Shown one piece after another: positions 25,451 to 38,888 of a DNA stretch of 64,000 bases (the first letter of the stretch is position 1; each line of letters starts with the position of its first letter). The DNA is from Thunnus maccoyii. Taxonomy: Eukaryota; Chordata; Actinopteri; Scombriformes; Scombridae. The stretch covers positions 25,845,001-25,909,000 of the forward strand of contig NC_056550.1 in assembly GCF_910596095.1 (NCBI RefSeq). Reading direction: 5' to 3'. The notes below the pieces were generated by a model that was not told the DNA's origin, did not search any database, and worked only from the letters and a program-made list of their open reading frames with translations. The position numbers were made by a program, and so were the translations under genes.

Positions 25451-26129
25451 TAAATGTATTCTTTTCCCTTCTTTTTGAACACTTATGAGCTGTGGGTCGG
25501 ATACCATTAAGTCACCTGCTCACAATGTGTAGGTCTCACGCTAACACCATTTTACGCATCAGGTACTTTTCACAATCATGAACTTATATTGCAGAACCAT
25601 TGTGTCTTGTTTATTGTGTGTCACAGTTTCAGCGTGAAACATCATGTGCTTAAGAGGATTTGGTGATAAATAGAATTCTTTTGGAAGTAGACGAATTAGT
25701 ATATTACAAGACAAAGCTCTAACCAGTCCTCTCCCGGCCTCCAGGTAACCGACACTGATCTTATCACTGTAAAAAAAGTGCCAGTCACATATCAGACACG
25801 TTACATGCTGATAAAGGAAGAGGCTGTGATTGGACTGATTGAAGGAATCAGCAGCTGCTAACAGTTCTCACTCACTTTCATCTAACACAGACCCTCCTCC
25901 ACATTTGCAGCCCAGCAGGAGTTTTCTGCTCCACAGTGAGAGAAGCAGATAACTGCAGCATCTGTGACACCGTCGACGTGTAATAAATTAGTTCTCTAAC
26001 ACCGGTTTATACTGTGTGATGAGTAACCCGTCAGCTGGTCTGTGTTTAAAACCCCCTGTTTGACAAGAGTGACGATGAGTAATTTCTAAAGATATAAAAA
26101 GAACAAGAATTTTGTAGATTTATCACGTA
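25451..26129. other. intergenic after noggin
   Basis: No gene, RNA or clear repeat family recognised between the noggin 3' end and the repeat at 26130. Confidence 0.5.
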
Positions 26130-26690
26130 AAAGAGAACAGAAACTTGTTCTTTACTTTCAATTCTACTGTATTCTTCTACATAACTACATTTCAGAAGGA
26201 AGTATAATGATTTGTACTCCACTACATTTATTTAACAGCAATAATAACTAGCTACGTTGCAGATTTAGATATTAGATACAAAAAAAATGTGATATATCGC
26301 TGTATATTAAAATGAGAGGTGAAGGAGTGTTCAGATTCTTTACTTACAGAGAGTAAAAGCAGCCATACAGAACATTATTATACTGATGCATAAACATGTC
26401 AGCAGCATTTTAACCATGTGTCTGGCTGAGGTGATGCTAATTCTAATGACATTACATAATATTACATAGTTCAATCTATAAGAATGCATCATATCTTATT
26501 AGACGATCATATGTTTTGTGCATAAAATCTTTTTATCTGCAAGGTAAGATAAACATAGTGGAGTAAAAAGTACATTTCCCTCTGAATTGCAGTGGAGTAG
26601 ACGTATAAAGTAGCTTATAGTGAAGTACAAGTACCTCAAAATGATATGTATGTGAGTAAAAACTACCCAACAGTGTAGGAAGTAGTGAAG
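26130..26690. repeat. AAGTAC/GTGGAGTA-type interspersed repeat
   Basis: Markers: TTTGTACTCCACTACATTTA (26211), AACATAGTGGAGTAAAAAGT (26552), GGAGTAGACGTATAAAGTAG and AAGTACAAGTACCTCAAAAT. Related but degraded sequence is at 23290-23700 and 42715-43070. Confidence 0.65.
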
Positions 26691-27316
26691 ATTAGCTCCG
26701 CCTCCTGCAGCTGGAACATTAGCATGATGCAAACACATTCGTGCATTATTAATAATATGGCGACATTATATAAAAATATATGTCTTTTGCATGTTAATTA
26801 GAAGACATTGGAGTATAACTTTGAATGCAGGACTTGTAATCGAGTCCAGTGTGGCGTCGCTTCCTCTAATTAAGTCAATCATGTGAGTACATCTTCCATT
26901 GTGTGAAGCACAAACATCAGAGATTGCTTCACATCTTGTGGCCGTCAGGCACCTTTTCTTCACTTCACTTCCACCTCATAATTTCACTTTTACTGACTCT
27001 GAATCTGATGATGCCAGTTAATCCTTTAAACTCTTGAACTCTTTCCACAGTATACGATACTGTATATTCTGCACCACTACATCACATAGATGGTTAATAT
27101 TGTAAATGTCTCAATTTTATCAGCATTTCCCTCAAAATTCAACCTGACATGTTTGGCTTTTTTTTGGGAAACTTCACAGACTATCACTAAAATCTGAATA
27201 CATTTGGCCACACAACACGACCTTGTAGAGACGGAGCTTTTCCTCTATTAAAATTAACAACAGTATTTCAATAAATTAGTTTCTGTAATCGTCTGAGTTT
27301 TGCTTTTGAGTTGTTG

Positions 27317-27318
<2 letters not shown>

Positions 27319-27361
<43 letters not shown>
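27319..27361 (+). repeat. (TC)n microsatellite
   Basis: 43 bp of uninterrupted TC dinucleotides. The Arg/Glu frame on the minus strand is an artefact of it. Confidence 0.97.
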
Positions 27362-27362
<1 letters not shown>

Positions 27363-29690
27363 CTGACAACGACAACCCCCTCCCTCTGTTTTTCCACAGC
27401 CTCAGTCGGGCAGACAGTGGGGCACCAGAAAGCCTGTGTTTTGTTTTAGTTGTGTTTAGTCCGTAATGATGCTCCTTAGCCTCAGAGCCAGCTCTGTACG
27501 TAGGCCTTACACATGCAAGCAGACAAATCCCTGTACTTGTCACCGAGAACAGCAACGTAAGGGTGAAGATCCCCCCCCCCCCCTCTCCAAAACAGCTTGT
27601 GATGCATGTGTGTGTTGGATCCTACGTGTTTGACAGTAATCCTTGTTTTTTCAGCGATACTGTTTGCTCTGTCGCATAAAGCTCTTGATGATCGCTTGAC
27701 AAGCTGTGCGGATATCCACCTATTTCAGGTTTTGTGTGTCACAGTCGGACGTTAAAGCTCCCAGAAGATTAGAGTCCTGTCGCTGCCTGGAAAATATGCA
27801 ACAGTAGTTTCTTGTAACTTTCTTTTATACTCCAGTCTTAATTTGTCTGCTATTATTTGAAGTAACAGGTGTTTTACATCCGTGTCACTGTAAATCTTAT
27901 CTTATTATATTTATAACCATTCAGTCAAGTGTTTCTGAGGAACAGGAGTCGTTCCTCTTCAAGTTTCGATCTTTCCCTTTTTTCCCTTCCAGTGTTTTCC
28001 CCCGCCGTAGCGCAGGCAAAGTGCTGATGCTGGTCAGATGATTTGTGTGTGGAGTAATACGTGTTGACAGAGCTCTCGGTGCCTGCTAATACCAGCTGCA
28101 GACTGGAGGATGCAGGGCTGCTAATGCCCTTCGTCACTTCTGAGCTGGCTCTCTCTACACTCTCAGCCTCGTCGCTCACCGTGACGCTGGCCGGCCTCTG
28201 CTGCTGTCTGCAGATCTCTGCAGTCTGAGATACCCCTACAACGTAATGCTTTTAGCCACCAGCAATCCATTAACTTAATGATCTCCTCGGGTATGGGCTT
28301 ATTTTATTGCTTTTCTACTCCCTCCCCCCCCTTAACCTAATCAACTTTTTTTTTTTTTTTTACTATGCAGATATTCTCAAGCCAAAACCTTGTTGCTGAT
28401 TAAATTCTCCTACAGGGTTCAGATATTTTTCCTGATCAAAGCAAACTTCTCTTTGTTAGCTTTGCCAACAATATCAAACACAAGCCGTTCATTTTTTCTT
28501 TACAGATGATAAAATTAGTTTTCATAACTTTGACTGGCTCATTAATAGGCCAAAGGTAGCCTCCGTGGCACCTTCATCACAAATACAATAACAATCCGAT
28601 CAAGCCGGCTCGGTTTGTAAAAAGTCAGACTGCAGAGCGATGTTTATTCAGCGATTGTGACGTATTTCAAATAATGCTGTTAAAACAGTTCAAGCACATG
28701 AAAGGATGTGCTGTAATGATCAGGCTCGAAAGCTCTGACTACACTTTCACCACCACACTTGGACCTTAACTCTGTAATAAAATGATACACAAAGCTTCAA
28801 AGACCGAGCGTCGACTGGCAACAGGAGTCACTCTGTTGTTAGACACATTTTGTTTAAAATATATCATTTAAAAAGCCGTAAACAAGTCCAAATTCAAGGC
28901 TTGTCAGAGTTGAGGCCACGAGTGACTCAATCAAAGATTATATTTCCAAAAAACATCATTTGGAAAGTGAATTACATCTATTTTTCATTCGCTCGTGTAC
29001 AGTGCGTTTCTGTTCAGTTCATGATGGCGACGCTGACACCAGCTTTACAAACTCATGTTGAGCAGAGAAGAAATTGTTAATGGTGATCCAAAAAGTTTCA
29101 CAAGATACCAAATATGGGAAATCTGGGGGGAAAGTTTATTAAATCATCAACAACAAAATCAGATGTCAAGAAAATGTCCAACAAGATTCTAAAATTAATC
29201 GTAACTCAAAGCAATAGCTAGCTTTTTCCGTACTTCTTCAGTGGATAGTTTGCTCCGTTGCCATGGCAATAGCGTAGTTGTCCTCACGTGACCTAAGAAT
29301 GGAGGCAACTGTACTCAGAGGAAGACGGTGACATGTAGTTGAAAGCTCTGAAAAAAGTAATTTACTAGTAGTAAAGTTATGTAAAGCTTTTCGTTATTGT
29401 CGAACTACCGTGTCCGAAGTCAAAAATGAACTGTGTCACGCTCGTTTTTTGGTTTCAGTCAGTGTACATATAAAACATGACATTAGATAACAGTAACAGT
29501 GTCGTGAAATGTCAAAAATTGTACATAACATAACCTACAAGAATGTATTTATTTATATTTATGCATTTGTCCCAGAGTTGTAACTTTAAGGCCAGTTGTT
29601 GCTTAGGAAATTAGCCAGAATTTTCATGTAAACCCAACAGATTTGAGCATTCTTGACCTCAGAGGAAACAATCTTCACTCTCTCTCTTAC
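27362..29690. other. intergenic, partly complex unique sequence
   Basis: 28230-28720 is complex, repeat-poor and free of long simple runs apart from a T-run near 28350. The rest is unremarkable AT-rich sequence. No gene is supported. Confidence 0.45.
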
Positions 29691-30090
29691 TCTTGTTGAA
29701 GTTATTTACGTTGTACTACATTGTACATCGTAAATAACTTCAGTACAAAGTCTAGAGGTCGTGATATGTAGCGCAACAAGCTAGCTTGGCTGTAAACAGA
29801 ACCTTGTTCCCACACATGCTCAGTGGCGTCTGCCACAGAACTACTCTCGCTGTTTTTAGTCTAATGTGACCAAACTCGTCATAATGAAGGAACATGTCAC
29901 CCAGTGCAACGGTGTGGCTCATTGACGTGTTTTTAATAGTCATTTTTGGACAAAAACAGAGGAATAAGACATATCAGACTTTGGATACACACACAATACT
30001 TGTTAGTAGATTGTTGGTTTGGCTCTGCACATGAGATTTGTTGACAATAAGAAAAACATAGAAAATTACCAGACTTATCCCTTAAATAAA
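29690..30090. mobile_element. foldback (hairpin) repeat, copy 1
   Basis: Starts with a 13-bp inverted pair (GAAGTTATTTACG at 29698-29710, CGTAAATAACTTC at 29729-29741). It continues with CAGTGCAACGGTGTGGCTCA, TTGACGTGTTTTTAATAG and ACACACAATACTTGTTAGTA, and ends TTACCAGACTTATCCCTTAAA. The second copy at 36160-36470 shares most of this order. Confidence 0.65.
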
Positions 30091-33000
30091 CCTTGACTTA
30101 AGATTTAAGATTTGTATAGCAAATTAGGAAACTGCATGTTGTGTTCCCTCACTGACATCAAGGGGAAAGATGAAGAAAGAAAACCTGCACAAATGGAAAA
30201 TGTTGTACACATAAATCCCAATAATAAAAATTTTTCCTCATGTTTTCAATCGGTGAGTTGAAATCTGTCGTAAACATGTCTGACCTATTAAGAGTTGTCT
30301 TTCACAGCTTGTCAGTGTAGACGAGCCCCCCGCTTTAATAGGATTTGTCTGCATACCTCTGTCAATATGATCAAATATAAAGAAATATAAAGAAGTTTCA
30401 TTCATTCGCTGCTGTCCAGATGTCCAGCTGTGGCTGCAGCAGAGGCCTCTGGGAAACAATCCCTGAATGAAGGCAGGTGTTCGCTCGCAGCTGTTTCTGC
30501 TGTTAACACAACTCAGATATGAACCTGTCGCCGGGATAAAGCCTTGTTAGTCCCAACAATTTTTTTGTTGATCATCACATAGAAAAGTTTTCCTGCTCGT
30601 ACACCGTCCGCAGTTGGAGATCTGTGACCAAGAAAATACTGGTAAGCATCTTAAATCTTATCTGTATGTACTCTTTTATTGCAGCTGCTTCGTGATTTGT
30701 TAATTTGCTAATAAGCTAGCCATAATGCTAGCTGCGTGAGGCTAACATGAAGCTAGGGTTAGGGTATTTTACTCTTGTGTATGTTTACTAGATTAACTAC
30801 TGTGCTGTACTCTCTTTGTGGACTTCATGTTGCTCTTTGACTACTTTGTTTCTTCCTTTCATGAAGAACACTGAAACTAATTCCGCAATATCTGATTTCT
30901 TGCTATTGCTTCATCTTTTTCTGGTTTGAATTTATTGTCCGATTTCACAGTTTTCACAGTGTCACGATTGCCACGACTAACATCAAAGGCCAACTCCTGT
31001 CTTCAGCCTTTATTTAGAGGTGTTTCAACTGTTTTTTTTAGCCCTCGGGCTCTGTCGCGCTCTGTTGGACAGTCGGTCCCATTGTAGTTATTTGTATGTT
31101 ATTTGAGTGTATTTCCTTCCTCATGTCAAGAAAGATGGCTTCCAGTGTATATAGTAGTTGTAATCAAAGTACTCAAAAGTATAACTTTAACCAGGAAATT
31201 TTAATAATAGAACTTTTAAAAAATCTTTCAGGTTCCACGTCACGCAGCGATCGATCCAGGTGCGCCGAGGAGAAAACGTGGGAAGGATAAGAACTTTTGA
31301 CATTTTTCATGCTACGGTTTTTGGTGTCTCAACCCCCCTCTCCTCTGTGACGACAGGCTCTTTTTGGCTCGGCTTTGTTAGAAACAGCTATAAACACTTG
31401 TGCCTTCAGATGTGGTTGGATGACACCTCATTCAAACTAGTTTGTTTCAGACATGTCCTCAAGAAACCCTTCTTAAAAAAAAAAATAAAAAATTCTACCC
31501 GCGACAAAAAAACAAATCATTTATGCCTCAGTAGATGGCTCGACTTTAAACCAAACCTCACTGATATCTGTTATCAGATGGACTGCTAACTAACCTGCTT
31601 GGTGGAGGAAATTTAGAGGTAAAAAGCCTTTTGGGTACTTCAGCAAACCTAAAACCTTATATGTCCATTTGTTTTTTACTCTGGAGTTGCTTTTTAAAAA
31701 AAAATATCAGTGTTATTTTTTAATATTAACGTTCTTCCAAGTTCCAGAGATCAGCGAGCTCTGGATATCAGAAGCATTTGTCGCTGCCCTGCATGAACAG
31801 TTTGTTGGTGTGCAGTCCACTGAAAGGCAGACACGTCCTGTCAAAAGTTTTATTTGTTTGGTAAAGGATGCTGTTTGGCGTGCGGCCCAGTTCATTGTGC
31901 TCTCCCACACATCAGATAATTGGAGGCTTTTGAAATATCCTCTCTTCTGCTGCTGCTTGCTGCTGCTGCTCCCCGTCCTGGTCACGATGTTCAAACTGAG
32001 ATGCGTGGCAAGGTTGATGTTGATTTTTCCAGCATTTTTTTTTTGTCCGCTGTAAATTTCGCCGAGCTTGGGTTTGATGACTTCTGGGGGGGGTGATCCT
32101 GCTGTTTGATGTCCAGAGCTCGTTAATCCAAACCTCATCTGGTATGCAAGGTCAGACCCTACTTTGATGTTCACGGGGGCAGCTCTGCCAAGTCTAGAGA
32201 GCCGAGAGGGCACTGTTCGTTTACGAAAGATCAGGAACCGTAGCAACCCTGACAGATTTTGGCTTTTGTCCATCAACTACTGTGAGGATGAGGTCTGGTT
32301 TGTTAAAAGGGGCCTCTTAGCTCTCCTAGCAGCTGAAAGCGCGCACATGAACATTTCCTGAGAAGCTGAATCAAATACAAATCATTTCCCAAACACGCAG
32401 GGTAATTGGAGGAATGTGTGTGTAACTTTCATGTTTTCCTCAGGGTGCCGCCAATACAGTTTATAAGACGAAAGCTCTGTGATAACACAGAATATATAAA
32501 CGAAACACCAGCAGGTACTACTTCTGTTTTTGTTGATATTAAATTTTAAAATTTACACTTATTCCTCTAATTCCTCAACCACACCACAGCAAATAACAGT
32601 GATTATTAATTTATTCATTTTGGATGAAGTACTTTTTTATTTCCAAGAGCTCAAAACCCTTTTTTAGTATCTTTTGATGTTAGAAATAGATATGAATGAG
32701 TAGAAACAGTGTGTTTGTTATGTAAAATAAAGCAACAACAGCCCCCACTTTGCACCCAGCGCAGGAATTCACTGCAATTAACTCTTCAGCGTCGCATGTA
32801 AATATGAAGGTTTGGGGCTCCGCGGGCAGGCGGGCCGGCACTCACTCACACACAGGGATCCTGGGCCTTTGTTCTCCCAGGGCTTTGGCTGGCCGCCACA
32901 CTGCCTCAGTTGGCGGCACCTAGCTATAATTCTTTCACAATGGCTGGCGTGTGAGCCGTCCATCATTCCTCTCCCGTGTCTCTCTCTCTCTCTGCTTCTC

Positions 33001-35384
33001 CCAGTGCGCACCCTCCTCCTCCTCCTCCCTCCTTCTTCTCCACTGGCACCTCAAGCATATTCAGGTTTACCCTCATCAGCGCATGCCAAGTCTTTCTTAT
33101 CATCCTGCCATCTTTTGCACAACTAAACAATCAGCCTTAAGATATTTATTAATTCTACAGTCTTTACACTTGGCTTTGATCAGATGTTAGGTATCTAAAG
33201 AAATCATTTCTGGAAGGTTTGTTAGATCTTCAGCTGTTCTGCAGGATCTCTGCAAATTGTTTCCAGATACACCTCTTTTTGATTTAACCACACACCTTGA
33301 AAAACTTCAGAAAGTAATACCAATAGTACTGCTCTGTTGATATTATTTCTGGTTCCTAAAATACCGTTCAGCATTCACTCGATACCGACATGATATTGGA
33401 TAAACTCACAGCGCGTTTCATATCTTGGGTCGTTAAAGGTGTCAAACCCACAGGATGCTTGCAAGAGAGTTATTAAAAACAGTATAGATGTGGAAGTTTG
33501 ATCACATTCAGATCCAATTGTTACTCTGTGCTTTAAGATTTAAGACGATTCACAGTCATGTTGTGGATTATATAAATTATGCCATTTCTTTTAAAAAAAA
33601 GCACATTGACAAATTTATGGCTGGTATTTCTGTAGTTTCTTTCAACCATTTAACCACAGAATTCTGGGTTTGAATCTGGACAAAGATCATTTATTGCTCC
33701 CTTTCTCTTGCCCAGTTTTAAAGGCAGAAAGCCACAAAATAATATTAAAAAAGAAAGAAAGAATACTGTAGAAACAGTAACAGACATGGTGACACCAAAG
33801 ATAATGTGTCCACTTGATGTTCGCCAGGAAGAAGCCGAAAGAGTCCTGTTTTGTTTGATTTGTTTTGTAACCAGAATTTTGTCTTAGACGTTTTAGTCCA
33901 GATTGGTTCAGGACAATATACAAAACCTCGGGTCCTTGGCAGCCACGAGATGATGGGAAGCAAGATGAAGCATGGCGTCTGGTTTGGGAAACTGGGGATA
34001 AGTTTGGCAGCGTTCCTGGATAGGCTCAGCTGGATGGTTTCTCTTTTCACTGGATGTTGAACATTACATGGATACACTCCAAGTGTTGTTCAAACAGGTT
34101 CACAGGAATTCATAATGCTTAATATGTGGGAGATTAAAGCGTCACTACACGTCTACGTCTTTGCATCATGACCAGGTCTGCCAGCAGTCCTGCTCTGGTT
34201 GGACGGATGGATGGATGGATGGTGCACATTTTCAGACCCCTAGAAGGCATAATGTTGTACAAGGTTGTTCACAAGAAAAGTGACAAACAGTTATGTCGAA
34301 TGAAAAAAAAAAAAAAGAGAGCTGGAGAGGGAAGTTAAGTGTGAAGTAACATCGGAAAGGTGTCGGTGAGGCGGTTTCAGAAGCTATTTGACCATCTGAC
34401 AAGTAATTCTGATGGAGTATACTGCCCCCCCCCACCCCCCCCCCAGTGATTATCCAGTGTTGCATTCTTGGTATAATTATAAGTTCAAGTATAACCAGTG
34501 GAACTATAAAGTTTGTCTCTGCTTACTGGCAAATGTCATGATGCTGACAGTTGACCAATGAAGGAAATGGGCCAAACTCTGCGCTGGTTTGCAGCAGATG
34601 TGGGAGATAACGTTGAAACAAAAAGAAGAAGAGGAGAAATAGGACGGTTAAAAAAAGATGTAGGGGCCTCGTCATACTCCCATATATCTCCCCTGAGAGT
34701 ATCACGTTGTGGCTGTCACAGAGTGAGAAAGAAAAGGTGAATATGTGCAACATACCGGAGATTATCTGAAAATAACAGTTTTGACAGTCTCGCTCAAACG
34801 GCGGGTTCATAAAACATAAAAGGTTATCAGGAGCAAAAGCCCTCCAGCGCTAGAGACTGAGACGAAACCAATTTCACGTCTCCATCCTGATGACGGAGCA
34901 CCATCATTAACACGCCTGTGGCTTGCTGATATAATTGCATTCTGTCAAGGTGCTGCACAAACATGTCACATAAATACTGTATGTTTTATGGGAAAGACTA
35001 CTTAAGGCCAGATATTTCAGTAGTGAGATGTAAGCAGATTTTTCTGATGCAAAGGTAAAATTTCTTGACTGTTTAAAGAAGACTTAACTGACAAGTATCT
35101 CACATTCGATGTGCACGGTCTAATACTCACACTACATGGATTTGATTTTGCAGACATTTCATTGTTTGTCATGAAATACTTCCAGCATATAAATCCTCCC
35201 AGAACCACAAACTGTTGTTTTTAATATTTCTATTTGATAACAATCAAACAAACAAGATACAACATGTTAATTACTGAGGTTTAGTTGTTGGTAAGCATTT
35301 CATTTTTACTTTGGAGAGAGCCAGACTAGCTGGTTCCCTCTGCTTTTAGTCTTCAAGCTAAGCTAATTGCCTCATAGCTCCAAC
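30091..35384. other. intergenic, no gene recognised
   Basis: Scattered open frames (for example a 187-codon frame on the minus strand at 31713-32276) show no family motif. Simple repeats include (GGAT)n at 34202-34222 and a C-rich run at about 34425-34444. A compact complex stretch lies at 34830-34990. Confidence 0.45.
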
Positions 35385-35548
35385 TCTGTATGTAAAGGAT
35401 ACGTCTGGCAATTTTCTATATTTTTCTTACCGTCAACAAATGTCATGTGCAGAGCCAAACAAACAATGAACTGATCTACTAACAAGTATTGTGTGTGTGT
35501 ATCCAAAGCCTGATATATCTTATTCCTCTATGCCGTAGACCTCCATTG
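35385..35548 (-). mobile_element. foldback repeat, inverted partial copy
   Basis: Reverse complement of the end of the copy at 36330-36470: AATTTTCTATATTTTTCTTA, GCAGAGCCAAACAAACAATG, ACTAACAAGTATTGTGTG and CTTATTCCTCTATGCCGTAG all match in inverted order. It stops abruptly where LINE-like sequence begins. Confidence 0.65.
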
Positions 35549-35950
35549 TTGTACGTTTTAAGTAGAGACCTGAAAGAAGAAACTGACTCAGACAGCCTTA
35601 TTTCCTCGGGCAGGTCGTTCCAGAGCCTTTGGGCCCTGATAGCAATGGTTCTGTCCACTTTAGTTTTCAGCCTGGACTCTGGAAGAGACATAAGACCTTT
35701 GCCTGAGGATCAAACTACGCAAAGGTTCATAGGGGATTAAAAGGTCGAAAATATAATCTGGAGCCAGGTCATAAGGAGCCTTAAAGGTAATCAATAAGAT
35801 CTTCAAATCAATCCTAAAACAAACAGGGAGCCAACGCAAACAGGTGTGATGTGATCGTCACTCTTAGTTCTGGTTAAAAGCCTGGCAGCTGATTTTCTGC
35901 GTAGTCTGTAGTTGTTTTAAAGTTTTTTTGATTAAGACAAGAGAAAAGAC
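35549..35950 (-). mobile_element. LINE-like remnant with reverse-transcriptase tail motif
   Basis: The minus-strand frame through 35691-35549 encodes RAQRLWNDLPEEIRL followed by SSFRSLLKTY, matching the LWNxLP...F.S.LKT tail of fish L2-like reverse transcriptase ORFs. Adjacent text at 35750-35870 (AGGAGCCTTAAAGGTAATCA, AAACAGGGAGCCAACGC) also looks repetitive. Degraded and non-coding. Confidence 0.5.
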
Positions 35951-36159
35951 TGTTGTAATAATCAAGGTGTGAGGAGAAAAACATGTCAACGAGCCGTACC
36001 ACTGCACTGACTGACATGTTCTTTCACCACAAAGTGTTAGTTTGTTTAGAAACGGCTCCAAAGTCTAATAACAGAGATCACATTTTCAGTCTCTGGAGAG
36101 TAGTTCTGTGTAAAGCAGAGGTCAGTGCACAAGCATGGGAATGTGTTTCAGTTTGAAGC

Positions 36160-36470
36160 GCTTGACTAGCTTGTTGTGCTACATACAACCTCTTGACTTT
36201 GTGCTAAAGGTTTTTGAGAAAGTTGTGGAGGTTGTGATATGTAGCACTCTGAACTACTCTCCTGAGACTGAAAATGTCAAATGAAAAATGAAGGAACATG
36301 TCGCCCAGTGCAGTTGTGTGGCTCATTGATGTGTTTTTAATAGTTTTTGGACAACAACAGAGATCTACGGCACAGAGGAATAAGATATATCTGACTTTAG
36401 ATACACACACAATACTTGTAAGTAGGATCAGTTCATTGTTGGTTTGGCTCCGCACATGAGATTTTTGATT
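36160..36470. mobile_element. foldback repeat, copy 2
   Basis: Contains an internal stem, GCTACATACAACCTC against GAGGTTGTGATATGTAGC (about 36177-36245). It then shares GAAGGAACATGTCGCCCAGT, GTGTGGCTCATTGATGTG and ACACACAATACTTGTAAGTA with copy 1. Confidence 0.65.
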
Positions 36471-38611
36471 CTGGAAAGAAAACGAATATGTGTTGAACTA
36501 ATTCAACTGAGGATTTACTGGATATAAGGGATCTCGTCCCAAACAATGAAAAGTAATACCATTCTCTAGAAATAACATTTAGACATGTAATTTGTTGCTG
36601 CACTTTGCTTTATTGTCACATTTACAAATGTGAGGTGCCCTTTCATAGCCTACTGTTGGAACTTGAGCATTTTCACATGGTTCACGGTTCATTACAGGAA
36701 CGTAAGAATAAGAGTCGACATTTTCTTGTGCTGATCTTCCCCTCCACCTGTTTTGTGAGCAAAGCAACTCACTGAAGTCTGACCAGAGAGAGAAGAAAGC
36801 TTATAAAAGGGAAGAACAAGCGAAGCAGGCAGCAGAGGATGGAATACTACAGATTTATCACCCAGGCCGTAGAGTGGAAAGAAGTGCTGCTAGTCTGGAG
36901 AGTGGGTTTCCACTTCAGTTTAATTCAGTGTGAAGTGTTTGAGACACACAAGTGTGGTTTGGGGAGATAAATGGGAAACCCAGGCTTTTTTCCGTCAAGA
37001 GTGACACCCCTCTGTATTCTCATCTATAATGAACTCTCTCTCAGTAGTATTTGGCACAGCTGGATGCAAGTTGTTGACAGGCTTCAGCGGTAATTTGCAG
37101 CAAGTAGATTCAGTATTTGAAGTATGTCTTGTTTTGGGTTTGAACTTCAGATTTATTTTTAGCCGCTGACAGTTTCTATTTTTTTTTCTGACCTGACTGG
37201 AAGCCATCAGTTTTGAATTTTCATTGAAGGAATATTAATGACAGCTGCTGCTGAACAGTATGAAGAGCTGCACTGAAGAGTATTTCAGGGGATATCTGCC
37301 ATCTAGTGGTGCAGATGTGTGCAGATGTTTTCAACAGCTGCGCTCAATATGTAATTCAGACAGATCCTCCTCTGCTTGTCTGCAGTGATGATGGATACAG
37401 ATTGCAAACTGCCACATTGCTGTGGTCCGTGATTAAAAAGCACAAGTGTTCAGCATGTTAACTAGGACTAATATTAGCGCTGGCATTAGTCGGGCCTTTA
37501 TCTGATATATTTAGATCTAAGATAACACTCGAGGAATCTGCTGAACAGTTTCAACATGGTAAATCAAGATCCCAGGATATTTCCACCAAATATTTTGCCA
37601 GCCTATAGCCGTCTGAACCTCAAAAACCTTACATTTACATTTTTTGAAATACTATGCATGTCCTCTATCTGCACTGTAAATGGCATGTGTGATGCTAAAT
37701 GACTTGGCCCTCATATTCTGAGGTCATTAGCACGTTAATGGCTGCTTTATTACCATAGCATGTTAACCTGAAGCGCTGCTTGCAGCCTGAGAAGAAACTG
37801 AGGAGCTGCATGAAAATAATTTCACCGCAATTATATCAGCCACTTTGTTGCGACTCCTCACTGCCCAGCTGTCTGCCGCCTGCTGCCAAGAAATGGATTA
37901 GTTTCGCTGCTCCTCTAATAAGACTGTTAGAGCAACAGCGTGAGGCCAAATAAATGAATGAAAGCTGCAGATAGAGGACAGAAATAGATTAATATTTTCA
38001 GACTGCGGCATGTCTCTTCATCCAGTCATAGCTGGAAAACTGGCAGAGGCAAGGGGAGATTCTCATTATCTCTGCACATGAGGTACGGTGAACAGCCAAC
38101 TGACTCTCACCATCATCAAAACCTGTCAAACGCTCCCACACAGGACAGGACAGCGTCAAACAGAGAGTGTTTTGTATCCCCTGAGGGCAGAAGTACAACC
38201 CAGGCGGTAATAAAAGTCAGGCAGACCATGTTGGTCCTGTAAACGTAATCTGCAAAGTGTTAATTACAACCCGGCACCTCTGTGGAAGCTGTGTGCGCTG
38301 GAGGTCAGCTGAGTCGTCAGCGGCGTCCTGATCTCCTTCCTAAACAACACGGCGCGAGCCATGGCGACAGCCTTGGAAACGAGATTTTCTCTCTGTTGGG
38401 GATCCTGTTTGAATGGGCTGCTTTAAACAAATTAAGAGCCGGTCAGATGCTGTGTTTGTGTGACCCCTTTCTCCTCTGGGGTAGGGGGGGGTGGAGGGTG
38501 GTGGTGGGGGGGCACAGCCAGAGATCCTGTGTTGTTTACTGTCATTCATGTGGAGGGGAGAGGGTTTGTGTGTTTACCACACACAACGCCTCACAGATGA
38601 CACATCTGCGG
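36471..38611. other. intergenic, contains a candidate conserved element
   Basis: No gene recognised. 37590-37970 is complex, repeat-poor sequence. G-rich runs lie at 38481-38513. Confidence 0.45.
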
Positions 38612-38888
38612 AGCTGCTACCATTAGTCAATTAATCAATTAATAAGTCAATCGGCAGAAAATTAACCACTATTTTGATAACTGATTAATTTCAATAGTTT
38701 TTCAATTGACAAAGCCAAACACTCTCTGGTTTTAGGTGTTCCAATGTGATGATTTCCTGCTTTTCTTACTTCTATTTTTATGATAGTAACCTGAATATTT
38801 TTGGGTTTTCAACAAGGAATCTGAAGACGTCAACTTGAAAAAATGATTAATTGAAAAGATGATATATTACTTGCAGCCTTATACAAGT
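38612..38888 (-). mobile_element. AACTAACGATT-type MITE, reverse copy
   Basis: Reverse orientation: AGTCAATTAATCAATTAATA at the left, ACTATTTTGATAACTGATTA, AATATTTTTGGGTTTTC, and GTCAACTTG before the right end ACTTGCAGCC. Confidence 0.65.

Noticed and set aside
31713..32276. 187-codon minus-strand open frame
   Set aside because: No family motif or exon-like borders, and a plus-strand frame overlaps it; most likely chance.
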